From positions 1 through 9,289 of the forward strand of contig DSBP01000108.1 in the NCBI GenBank assembly GCA_011049465.1: DNA of 9,289 nt. The letters run 5' to 3'. Below the pieces are notes generated by a model that did not search any database, was not told the DNA's origin, and saw only the letters and a list, made by a program, of their open reading frames with translations. How positions within the stretch are numbered: the stretch's first letter is position 1; each line of letters begins with the position of its first letter. Source of the stretch: a bacterium. GTDB taxonomy: Bacteria > Oederibacteriota > PGYV01 > DSBP01. Positions 1-6,964 of this stretch are shown one piece after another. Position numbers and translations under genes: made by a program.

Positions 1-13
1 TATACTATTCATG

Positions 14-95
14 GGCCGTTTTCTCCTTCTCACCCGTTGGGTGAATGTATTTAACGCGTTGATAACGTTATTATACATGGATTAAACGGCCTTTT
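14..95 (+). repeat. Inverted-repeat region, possible terminator of an upstream gene
   Basis: An 8-base arm GGCCGTTT (14-21) is matched by AAACGGCC (84-91), which is followed by TTTT (92-95). Between the arms lie a small hairpin CACCC-GTT-GGGTG (31-43) and two short palindromes, AACGCGTT (53-60) and ATAACGTTAT (62-71). This could be a long-looped terminator for a gene left of the window, or a structured leader or small RNA end. An 8-base arm pair at this distance is not far from chance in AT-rich DNA, so confidence is low. Confidence 0.25.
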
Positions 96-134
96 CAATT
101 GTTCCTATTGCGGTTTCTGGGTTCCACATACTCC

Positions 135-163
135 TTGACACGCCTTAAAAAATGCTATATTAT
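135..163 (+). promoter_or_regulatory. Sigma70-type promoter for gene A
   Basis: A perfect -35 hexamer TTGACA (135-140) is followed, after exactly 17 bases, by TATTAT (158-163), five of six matches to the -10 consensus. Transcription would start near 170, giving an untranslated leader of almost 90 bases before the ATG at 258. This is the best promoter match in the window and the only one seen before gene A. Confidence 0.65.
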
Positions 164-173
164 TCTAATTGAC

Positions 174-202
174 CGAAACTTTAAGGCTTTTTTTTTGTCT
201 AA
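174..202 (+). promoter_or_regulatory. Leader motif shared with the gene B/C operon (copy 1)
   Basis: CGAAACTTTAAGGC (174-187) is followed at a fixed offset by TGTCTAA (196-202). The same two blocks, with 13 of 14 and 7 of 7 bases matching and identical spacing, lie before gene B at 4521-4549, also just downstream of a predicted -10 box. In this copy the spacer is a run of nine T. The blocks fall in the transcribed leader or at the start site. They could be a regulator-binding site, an RNA element, or a remnant of the duplication that made the two genes. Confidence 0.4.
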
Positions 203-257
203 TAATTTAAACGGTTAATGGACGGAGCAGGAAATACAGCTAATACAAGGAAGGATT

Positions 258-3200
258 ATGAAAAAGAAGAGAACAGTAAAAAACTTATTACTAATAGCCG
301 CTTCTATAATGATGCTCGCGTCTGCTGTACAGGCAGGCGAGCCAAGAATACTAAATTTGACCATGAATCCGCCCAACCCGAGTTTCGGAGATATAGTAAC
401 CGTTGACCTTGATTTATGTATTAACGAGTATGTAAATCCGGCGACATTACTCATGGCTATAAGCAGCCATGCCAACTTAGTGGGTGCGCCCACAAACGGA
501 CAGATTTTTGTGGTGCACAACAACGGGCCTGTGGGAACATACTGGCTCGGAACAGCATCGAATGATATGGGTTATAATGCGGGAACCGGCCCTACTGACT
601 GGCAAGGCCCATTTAACTGCACTGACTGCGGCGGAAACAGCAACTCGCATGTTGTCCATCACACATTTACCTTCAGGATACCGCCCGCCAATATGTTTCC
701 GGGATGCGATGTATCAAATTTTTACCTGCACGTAGTGGGAAGAAACTATAATATGGACTCGACAAACTGGGCAAACGCCAACTCGACCTGCCGCCACTCC
801 AGGCTCAACTGGTCTCTGCCCGCGCCGCCGCCCGAGTATGAGATAAGGAAGAGGTTTGAGGGCGTTGCGCAGGACCCGGGCGACCTTGTGCTTTTCTCAA
901 TAGACTATAAATACGGTGGAGGGCCGCTTCGCATAGAGGATGTGCTGCCTGCGGGAAATTACCTGCGTTTTGTGAGGGCAGGCCCGGGAGCGCCGTTTTT
1001 AACATTGCAGCCCGCTGTGGGAGCGACAACAGGAACAGTAAGATGGGATTTTCCGAACAGGGCGGGTGTGCCCGGATACGCTGAGGGAACAGTATGGATA
1101 CTGATGGAATTAAACAATCCCGCACCCGCTATCGGTACTAATATTCCAAACACTGCCACAGCCTCAATGCCGGGCCATGGCAGCAAGAATTCGTCAGCCA
1201 CGATGACAGTGGGCCGCGCAGCGCTGACAATTAACAAATATCAGAATGTGCCCACTCTGCAGGAGGGCGAGATAGTCACGTATACGCTTGAATACGAGAT
1301 AAACGGCTCAAGGCTGGTGGCTTACCAGTCCTTTGACAACCTTGCGCCCGGAACAATTTACGGCACTCCCGGCAACGGAATACCGCCGCCCGGATGGCGT
1401 TTTTCACCCGACGGATCGGGGGACGTGGGCTCGTGGGAGGTGGTTGATGAATGCGGAACAGGCGACAATTACCTGAGGGGAAGCGCGTCAGCAAACCAGC
1501 GTTATCCGGGGCTTCTTCTTGACGGGCCAAATGAGACCTTTTGCACGGGACAGATAGTATCTGATGTTATGATAGAGCCCTATTCATACGAAGGCGCTGA
1601 CGCGCAGGTGATAATAAGGCACAACGGCCAGACAGGTGCTGCTTCTTATTCTGTGGCCCTGATTTTGTCTATTGATAACACTCCCGGAAGGCTCGCGTTT
1701 CAGCTTGTAACCGGAGGAACCCCTTCTTGGCCCTCAACGTTTAACGGAATAGATATTGTTGGAAATAAATGGTACAGGACCAGAATAGATGTTATTCAGT
1801 CGGGAAATGATTATATTTACAGGGCGAGGGTATGGGCAAAGGGTGACCCGGAACCAAATACGTGGCATATACAGTATACGCAGACAGGAGCTGCCACAAA
1901 TAACAACTGGCGCTGTGACGGCGCATATAACACGTGGCGGCCCGGTGTAAATGAGCAGAGGGGAGACTCAGCGGTCAGGGACTCATACGACAACTTTATG
2001 GTATATCAGCCAAGGACAAACGCCAACGCTTTTATATCGGATGACATCCCGCCGGGAGTCACGTTTGCAGGCGCGAGCGCTGGATACGCAAGCACAAACC
2101 CCGTAAGATGGAACTTAGGCTCTATAGCAAACCAGAGCGGCTCATATACATGGTGGGGCGTGGTGGATTGCTCTGTTTCCCCCAATCCCATAAGCAACAG
2201 GGCATTTATAGACAGCGACAATACAGAGCCGCTTTACTCAAACTGGGTGTATCTGGATGTTATGTGCTCAACCCCGACCAGCACGCCCACGCGCACAGCC
2301 ACACGCACAGCGACCCGCACAGCCACTCCGACAAGGACGCCTACGCCGACATGCACAATAACGCCGTCTCCTACAGCAACGCCTACAGCAACGCCTACGG
2401 CGACACGCACGGCGACACGCACAATAACGCCTTCGCCCACAGCCACGCCGACAGCAACGCCTACGCGGACAGCGACGCCGACATTTACCTTTACAATGTC
2501 GCCTACGCCCACATTTACAGCGACGCCGACATTCACATTTACGCTTTCGCCCACGCCCACTCTTACATCAACAGCGACAAGAACGGTTACGCCGTCAATT
2601 ACCTATACAATAACGCCCTCTGAGGATACGGCTACGGTAACTTTGACGATTACGCAGACATTTACCGCGACACCTACGGCCACACCCACATTTACGGCCA
2701 CCGATACGCGTACAGCCACGCCGACGTCTACGTTCACGCTCTCGCCGACACCCACATTTACGGCTACGGCCACGCGGACAGCCACGCCTACGTTTACTTT
2801 TACAATGACAGCGACGCCTACACGCACGGTCACTTCTACAATCACGTTTACAATAACGCCGTCGGATGACACATTTACCGTCACACAGACAATTACACAG
2901 ACATTTACGGCTACGCCGACAGCTACGCCTACGCGCACGTCGACGGATACACGCACAGCCACGCCAACGCTCACAGCCACGCCCACATCAACATCTACCC
3001 GCACTGCCACTCCAACCGTAACAGAGACGTCTGAAAACACGCCGACAGACACTCCGACAGCCACGCCCACTTATACGGCGACGCCTACAGCCACGCCTAC
3101 GTTTACTGCGACGCCGACCTTTACTTCGACCATGTCGCCCACATATACAATGACAGCGACGCCGACCTTTACAGCCACTCCGACTTTTACTTCGACCATG

Positions 3201-4277
3201 TCGCCCACATATACAATGACAGCGACGCCGACCTTTACAGCGACGCCTACTGCAACGCCCACTTCAACGGTAACGTTTACGCCTACAATAACAGCCACAA
3301 TGCCGCCGTATCCTTATCTGGTTACAATCAGCGTTTACAACGAGGCGGGCGAGGTTGTAAGGCAGATGGAGGTTATGCGCGCGTCGGGCCCCGTGAAATC
3401 CGTGGAATATTATACTGTGGTAAACGGGGAGATTATTCAAAATCCGCCGTCTTTTGCAGCCGGTGACCCTTATGCGATTCATCTTCCGGGCATTGAGACG
3501 CCGGATTCGGCAGGGCTTGGGGGCACATCAATTATGTGGGACGCGAAAAACAGCCAGGGACAGGAAGTGCGGCAGGGAGTCTATTACATAAAAGTGGAAT
3601 CAAAGGATCAGTACGGCCATGTGAGCGCGTTTATAAATGAAGTCACGGTATTCAGGGTGGAAGAGTATGTGGAACTGAATATCTTCAACAGCGCGGGTGA
3701 GATTGTGCGCTCCATCAGGCAGTACAAGAGCCCTGTGTCGGAAAAACTGTCCCTGAAAGTCTCGGAACTGCTCATAATAAACAAGGACGGCAGCAGCATC
3801 GCGATAGAATACAATCAGGGCGAGCACATAATGTGGGACGGAAAGAACAGCCGCGGCAGGACAGTCACAAGCGGCACATACGAGATACAGATAGTGGCGC
3901 ATACGTCGCAGGGCAGCCGCATAGAGGCGTCAAAGACCGTGATAGTCTTAAACGAGGGAAAAAAATATATGTCCGATATTGTGATAGCGCCCAATCCCGT
4001 AAAGAGGGAGACGGGAAAGCCGGAGATGGTGCGCCTCATCTGGACAACAGAAACAGCAGAGACAGGCACAATGAACATACGCATATACAATGTGGCAGGC
4101 GAGCTGGTCTCGATTATCAACACAACGCTTGAGAGCGGCGAAGCTGCCTGGAATTTGAGGTCAAGAGGCGGGAGAAAGGCAAGCGCCGGCCCCTATGTGG
4201 TTGTTTTTGAGGCGAGAAACAGCGAAGGATATGTTGAAAGAAAGATGGAAAAGATGGGGCTTGCAGGCTCAAAATAA
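258..4277 (+). CDS. Gene A: large secreted multidomain protein with DUF11-like/LamG-like head, Thr-Pro stalk and FlgD-type C-terminus
   Basis: The 1339-residue product starts at an ATG preceded by a tandem AAGGAAGGA site (247-255). Residues 1-26 are a signal peptide (KKKR, hydrophobic core, cleavage after VQA). Residues 27-192 form a beta-rich N-terminal domain with cysteines 54, 121, 124, 150 and 178, including CxxCGG. Residues 193-320 are DUF11-like. Residues 323-670 are a second DUF11-like domain (VTYTLEYEINGS, then ISDDIPPGVTF and YTWWGVVD) interrupted at about 355-584 by a jelly-roll insert of LamG/concanavalin type (NKWYRTRI, RVWAKGDPEPNTW). Residues 672-1014 are a Thr-alternating stalk. 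Residues 1017-1339 hold three FlgD-type Ig modules, the middle one with the classic WDGKNSRG...SGTY pattern. The last resembles type IX secretion C-terminal domains (APNPV, IYNVAGELV). The protein is probably surface-exposed or secreted and structural or adhesive. No enzyme motif was seen. The gene is transcribed alone. Confidence 0.93.
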   Translation: MKKKRTVKNLLLIAASIMMLASAVQAGEPRILNLTMNPPNPSFGDIVTVDLDLCINEYVNPATLLMAISSHANLVGAPTNGQIFVVHNNGPVGTYWLGTASNDMGYNAGTGPTDWQGPFNCTDCGGNSNSHVVHHTFTFRIPPANMFPGCDVSNFYLHVVGRNYNMDSTNWANANSTCRHSRLNWSLPAPPPEYEIRKRFEGVAQDPGDLVLFSIDYKYGGGPLRIEDVLPAGNYLRFVRAGPGAPFLTLQPAVGATTGTVRWDFPNRAGVPGYAEGTVWILMELNNPAPAIGTNIPNTATASMPGHGSKNSSATMTVGRAALTINKYQNVPTLQEGEIVTYTLEYEINGSRLVAYQSFDNLAPGTIYGTPGNGIPPPGWRFSPDGSGDVGSWEVVDECGTGDNYLRGSASANQRYPGLLLDGPNETFCTGQIVSDVMIEPYSYEGADAQVIIRHNGQTGAASYSVALILSIDNTPGRLAFQLVTGGTPSWPSTFNGIDIVGNKWYRTRIDVIQSGNDYIYRARVWAKGDPEPNTWHIQYTQTGAATNNNWRCDGAYNTWRPGVNEQRGDSAVRDSYDNFMVYQPRTNANAFISDDIPPGVTFAGASAGYASTNPVRWNLGSIANQSGSYTWWGVVDCSVSPNPISNRAFIDSDNTEPLYSNWVYLDVMCSTPTSTPTRTATRTATRTATPTRTPTPTCTITPSPTATPTATPTATRTATRTITPSPTATPTATPTRTATPTFTFTMSPTPTFTATPTFTFTLSPTPTLTSTATRTVTPSITYTITPSEDTATVTLTITQTFTATPTATPTFTATDTRTATPTSTFTLSPTPTFTATATRTATPTFTFTMTATPTRTVTSTITFTITPSDDTFTVTQTITQTFTATPTATPTRTSTDTRTATPTLTATPTSTSTRTATPTVTETSENTPTDTPTATPTYTATPTATPTFTATPTFTSTMSPTYTMTATPTFTATPTFTSTMSPTYTMTATPTFTATPTATPTSTVTFTPTITATMPPYPYLVTISVYNEAGEVVRQMEVMRASGPVKSVEYYTVVNGEIIQNPPSFAAGDPYAIHLPGIETPDSAGLGGTSIMWDAKNSQGQEVRQGVYYIKVESKDQYGHVSAFINEVTVFRVEEYVELNIFNSAGEIVRSIRQYKSPVSEKLSLKVSELLIINKDGSSIAIEYNQGEHIMWDGKNSRGRTVTSGTYEIQIVAHTSQGSRIEASKTVIVLNEGKKYMSDIVIAPNPVKRETGKPEMVRLIWTTETAETGTMNIRIYNVAGELVSIINTTLESGEAAWNLRSRGGRKASAGPYVVVFEARNSEGYVERKMEKMGLAGSK
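2577..2969 (+). repeat. Higher-order repeat in the gene A stalk, two 50-codon copies 243 bases apart
   Basis: Copy 1 (2577-2726) and copy 2 (2820-2969) encode the same 50-residue arrangement: TRTVT, ITxTITPS(E/D)DT, TVTxTITQTFTATPTATPT, then TDTRTATPT. The period is 243 bases (81 codons). The copies differ at many third positions, so the protein pattern has been kept while the DNA changed. A related single unit occurs in gene C around 7855. Confidence 0.8.
3120..3241 (+). repeat. Exact tandem repeat, 66-base period, in the gene A stalk
   Basis: Bases 3120-3175 are identical to 3186-3241 (56 of 56), giving a 22-codon unit that contains STMSPTYTMTATPTFTATP. Because the copies are exact, unlike the older 243-base repeat upstream, this is a recent duplication, probably by slippage or unequal recombination, and its copy number may vary between strains. 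Confidence 0.9.
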
Positions 4278-4280
4278 TAT

Positions 4281-4317
4281 AAAACCGAAAACGAAAGTTT
4301 GCGGCGCCCGGTTTTTT
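4281..4317 (+). terminator. Likely intrinsic terminator of gene A
   Basis: Four bases after the gene A stop codon, AAAACCG (4281-4287) can pair with CGGTTTT (4309-4315), within a TTTTTT run (4312-4317). The loop holds a second small hairpin AAAC-GAAA-GTTT (4289-4300). The position and the U-run fit a Rho-independent terminator, although the stem is short and half AT. Confidence 0.55.
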
Positions 4318-4346
4318 GTTCCGGCCCTTCGCAGGTTTTTCGTAGC

Positions 4347-4364
4347 CGCGAACTTCAGTTCGCG
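4347..4364. repeat. Perfect hairpin palindrome, possible dispersed element
   Basis: CGCGAACT-TC-AGTTCGCG is a perfect inverted repeat (8-base arms, effectively 7 pairs with a TTCA loop), followed by TTTCTT. It lies about 70 bases after gene A. It may be a second terminator hairpin. The form (preceding GTAGC, GC-rich arms, tiny CTTCAG centre) also resembles short palindromic elements scattered between genes in some candidate-phylum genomes. Only this one copy is visible here. Confidence 0.45.
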
Positions 4365-4485
4365 TTTCTTAAAATCCTATCTTTTGTTTTTATATTTAGC
4401 GTCATAAAATCCATTATTTATATGGCGGTTCTGCGCTAATCGCAAAAAACACGTTTTCCCGCTATTATATTCTTTTCGAGTTTTA

Positions 4486-4514
4486 TTGAAAAAGTCCGAA
4501 AAATAATGTAAGAT
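4486..4514 (+). promoter_or_regulatory. Probable sigma70-type promoter for the gene B/C operon
   Basis: TTGAAA (4486-4491) is followed after 17 bases by TAAGAT (4509-4514), with five and four matches to the consensus hexamers. It lies in the AT-rich part of the 309-base gap between genes A and B and would start transcription near 4521, about 65 bases before the gene B ATG. The rest of the gap (4365-4485) shows nothing else recognisable. Confidence 0.4.
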
Positions 4515-4520
4515 ATATTG

Positions 4521-4549
4521 CGAAACTTTAAAGCGGGAAAAGTGTCTAA
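4521..4549 (+). promoter_or_regulatory. Leader motif shared with gene A (copy 2)
   Basis: CGAAACTTTAAAGC (4521-4534) and TGTCTAA (4543-4549) repeat the two blocks found at 174-202 with identical spacing (22 bases start to start). The eight or nine bases between the blocks differ (GGGAAAAG here, a T run there), so the blocks are conserved more than their surroundings. The downstream leader also shares an ACAGC(C/T)-AATA-like stretch and a GGAAGG-type ribosome site with gene A. Confidence 0.4.
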
Positions 4550-4565
4550 AAAACAGCCATTATAT

Positions 4566-4576
4566 AGGAAAGGAAG
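4566..4576 (+). promoter_or_regulatory. Ribosome binding site that sets the gene B start
   Basis: AGGAAAGGAAG lies 10 bases before the ATG at 4587. It favours that ATG over an in-frame TTG at 4518, which would add 23 basic residues in front of the signal peptide and has no comparable site. Confidence 0.65.
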
Positions 4577-4586
4577 CGGTGGTGTT

Positions 4587-6947
4587 ATGAAAAAAGCGGA
4601 TATAAACGGGAAAAATAATTTGTCTCTTATTATACTGTTTGTATTTATAATTTTTATGCTGCCTGCCGCGCTTTTTGCGGGCAACCCGCAGGTAGAGTCA
4701 ATCACAATGGTCCCTCCTTCACCCAATTTCGGTGACAGGATAACGGTCACAATAGTCTATTGCGGACAACTGTATCAGGACCATGAGCTCGGGCTTGTGG
4801 TAAGTACTGTTAATGTGCCGGGGGACGCGAGAATATCGGGCGGTGGACAGGTGTTTATAGTAAGCAGGCGGGGAATCAATGTTCACACTTCGGTGCCGGC
4901 GCTGACTCCTGGCGGGGAGATAGGATATACGGCTCATCCCAATCCCGGAGGCGGAACCGCAAACTGCAACACATGTGGCGGCTCAAATGACGGTATGCGT
5001 ATTACAGTTACTTACGGGCTGAATGAACCTTTAACAGTCCCTTCGGCGGAAAATTATCCCGGATGCAACCCTGAAAATCTTTATCTGCACGTTGTGATGA
5101 AAGATAATAACCTTAATGACGGCGAGTACCACACGCAGACAGCCTGTCAGAGGGGAAGCCTGAGCTGGACAATACCCACTTTGCCGCCCACCTTAAACAT
5201 TCACAAACGCGCGGAGGGCGTGCTGCAGCTTGCTAATGACCTTGTGCTTTTTTCCATTGATTACTCATACGCAAACGGGCAGCCTACAATAACGGATCAA
5301 ATACCAAACATACCGGGAACAACAATTACACTTGTATCTGCCGGCCCGATGGGGTTTTATTCCGGGCCCGCTCCGGGTTCTGTTGTGGCGCCGGGTACGC
5401 TTTTATCGTGGGCGCTTCCAAACAGGACAAACCAGAAAGGGATGGCTGAAGGAACGGTCTGGTTCCTGCTTAGGGTAAACTCGGATCCAACGGCAGGCGG
5501 GCTTGTGCAAAATACTGCCAACGCCTCAATGGGCTCGATAAACAGGTCGTCAGCAACATCACTTGTAGTGGGCCAGCCAGCAGTAACAATAACAAAGCAG
5601 CAAAGCTCTGTGGCTCCGGTCTACGGCGAAAACATAACCTACTATTTGTCCTACCAGATAAACGGTTCGCAGCTCGTGGCTTACCAGTCGTTTGACGATA
5701 TGCCTCTTGGAACATACCACGCGACACCGCCGCCGGGCTGGCAGTTCAGGCCCAGCGTCACGAACGGGACGTGGTACATAGAGGACCCCTGCGGCACAGG
5801 AGACAGGATAATACGGGGCAACACATCGCTCTCCAATGATTATCCCGGCCTCTTATACAGCGGATATCCAATGCAGACCGACGCTGAGTGTCTCGGCATA
5901 ATAACGGCGGAAGTTCTGATAAACCCGTTAGGCGGAACGACCGGTTCGGGTTACGAAGGAGCTGACTCCCTTGTGGCAATAAGGGATGACGGGCTTGCTG
6001 TGGGCGGCAGGGCATACGGCCTTGTTTTGTCAGTTGATAATTTTATAGGAACAAACCCAAATGGAAATATCGGATGGCAGCGGTGCGGAGCCACGCCTTA
6101 CGGCCCTTATACAGCAGGAACATGTATGTGGCCCCAGTCTGTCACATTTCCCATTATCGGAAACAGGTGGTACAGGGTAAAGATACAGACAGGGCCCACA
6201 AATCCATGTGAGTTTAATGCCAAGGTATGGGCCAAAGGCGACCCTGAGCCCGCAGGATGGAGTTTACCGGCTTTTATTGACACAAATTGCGTGGCTGACG
6301 GGTTCCACTGCTCGGGCAGCGGACGTACTTGGTACGCGGGCATCGCGGAACAGGGCGGCGATATTGCGCTGACCCAGGACTCATATAACAATTTTACACT
6401 GCTAAAGCCAAGGGTATCGGCAAATACGGTGCTGTATGACCCGGTGCCACCGGGGCTTACTTATCTGGGACAGCAGGGGCCGAGGCCGCTGGCAACAGGC
6501 GCGCCTAATCTGTCCTGGAACCTCGGTATGATCTCTGATGAAGGAGGCTCATTTACCTGGTGGGCAAGGGTTGATACCTGCGACCCCATAACAAATCAGG
6601 GTTCAATTGACGGTTCCTCAATAGAGGAAATCTTTTCAAACGAAGTTGTGGCGTATCCCATATGCCCGACACCGGTCATTACGCTTGTAAAGAGCCATCA
6701 GCCGACAGGCACGTTTGCTTCCGGTGATGCTGTAACATGGATACTTGAAGCGTGCAATTCCGCTGCAGGGCCCCCTGCCAATCCGATGACAGTGTGGGAT
6801 ACAATTCCCAATACGATCAACTGGGGCGGCTGGGTGGGGACCCCGGGGTTTGGGGTTACTGCGCCGGGCGGGGTTATATGGTGGGACGCGTCCCCGCTTA
6901 ACGAGGGACAGTGCAGGAGCTACACATGGTGGGGCACGCTGCAATGA
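4587..6947 (+). CDS. Gene B: secreted paralogue of the gene A head, no stalk or C-terminal block
   Basis: The 786-residue product has a signal peptide (residues 1-31, long Leu/Ile/Phe core, cleavage after LFA). Residues 32-201 match the gene A N-terminal domain, including PPSPNFGD, the CxxCGG pair and five cysteines in the same order (59, 127, 130, 160, 187). Residues 202-329 are DUF11-like (DLVLFSIDY). Residues 331-691 are a DUF11-like domain with the same LamG-like insert at about 365-607 (LVAYQSFD at entry; NRWYRVKI and KVWAKGDPEPAGW inside; DPVPPGLTYLG on return). Residues 694-786 begin a further DUF11-like domain that ends at YTWWGTLQ, about 30 residues before the point where its siblings end, with no stalk, anchor or sorting domain. 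It shares a leader motif with gene A and is followed 25 bases later by gene C, so the two are probably cotranscribed. The product is probably secreted, with role unknown. Confidence 0.9.
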   Translation: MKKADINGKNNLSLIILFVFIIFMLPAALFAGNPQVESITMVPPSPNFGDRITVTIVYCGQLYQDHELGLVVSTVNVPGDARISGGGQVFIVSRRGINVHTSVPALTPGGEIGYTAHPNPGGGTANCNTCGGSNDGMRITVTYGLNEPLTVPSAENYPGCNPENLYLHVVMKDNNLNDGEYHTQTACQRGSLSWTIPTLPPTLNIHKRAEGVLQLANDLVLFSIDYSYANGQPTITDQIPNIPGTTITLVSAGPMGFYSGPAPGSVVAPGTLLSWALPNRTNQKGMAEGTVWFLLRVNSDPTAGGLVQNTANASMGSINRSSATSLVVGQPAVTITKQQSSVAPVYGENITYYLSYQINGSQLVAYQSFDDMPLGTYHATPPPGWQFRPSVTNGTWYIEDPCGTGDRIIRGNTSLSNDYPGLLYSGYPMQTDAECLGIITAEVLINPLGGTTGSGYEGADSLVAIRDDGLAVGGRAYGLVLSVDNFIGTNPNGNIGWQRCGATPYGPYTAGTCMWPQSVTFPIIGNRWYRVKIQTGPTNPCEFNAKVWAKGDPEPAGWSLPAFIDTNCVADGFHCSGSGRTWYAGIAEQGGDIALTQDSYNNFTLLKPRVSANTVLYDPVPPGLTYLGQQGPRPLATGAPNLSWNLGMISDEGGSFTWWARVDTCDPITNQGSIDGSSIEEIFSNEVVAYPICPTPVITLVKSHQPTGTFASGDAVTWILEACNSAAGPPANPMTVWDTIPNTINWGGWVGTPGFGVTAPGGVIWWDASPLNEGQCRSYTWWGTLQ

Positions 6948-6956
6948 TAAAAAAAG

Positions 6957-6964
6957 AAAGGAGG
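6957..6964 (+). promoter_or_regulatory. Strong ribosome binding site of gene C
   Basis: AAAGGAGG ends 8 bases before the ATG at 6973 and is the best Shine-Dalgarno match in the window. It lies in the 25-base gap after the gene B stop and shows that gene C starts independently and is not a frameshifted tail of gene B. Confidence 0.85.

Larger units (their letters stand above)
2271..3299 (+). repeat. Low-complexity Thr-alternating stalk of gene A
   Basis: This 343-codon tract encodes Thr (occasionally Ser) at every second position, with Pro, Ala, Arg, Phe, Met, Ile or Val between, as in TPTFTATPTFTFTLSPT. All four Thr codons are used, so the amino-acid pattern is kept while the DNA drifts. The register changes only at two PS(E/D)DT motifs (2616-2630 and 2859-2873). 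Such tracts commonly act as extended spacers and can be O-glycosylated; that role is inferred here. Long open frames in the other frames of this stretch come from its composition. Confidence 0.9.

Noticed and set aside
31..91. attC-like recombination site (GTTGGGT fits GTTRRRY)
   Set aside because: No matching RYYYAAC arm at the other end and no integron cassette layout; the motif is short enough to occur by chance.
142..187. Inverted repeat GCCTTAAA/TTTAAGGC around the gene A -10 box, as an operator or a terminator before the T run
   Set aside because: The arms are 30 bases apart and only the right arm is conserved before gene B, so symmetry is probably accidental; the right arm is described as part of the shared leader motif.
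2108..2623. + strand His/Ser/Asp-rich open frame
   Set aside because: It is a shifted reading of the gene A stalk. The His-rich character comes from reading CAC out of ACNCC patterns.
2234..3298. Several antisense open frames rich in Val-Gly-Val repeats (also 7566-8261)
   Set aside because: They are the complement of the ACN-rich stalk codons, have no ribosome site, signal or non-repetitive domain, and cover exactly the low-complexity tracts.
2271..3299. CRISPR-like periodicity
   Set aside because: There are no unique spacers; the 6-, 30-, 66- and 243-base periods are all in-frame protein repeats.
2271..3299. Ice-binding TxT beta-solenoid
   Set aside because: The Thr spacing is continuous and Pro-rich, with no regular 12-15 residue coil or cysteines as in TxT antifreeze proteins, so a stalk is more likely.
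4195..4407. Small + strand open frame across the gene A end
   Set aside because: It overlaps the gene A C-terminus in another frame and runs through the terminator; it has no ribosome site.
4518..4586. Upstream TTG start for gene B adding 23 residues
   Set aside because: It lies at the predicted transcription start and inside the leader region shared with gene A, and it would put a basic extension before a normal signal peptide. The ATG at 4587 has a good ribosome site.
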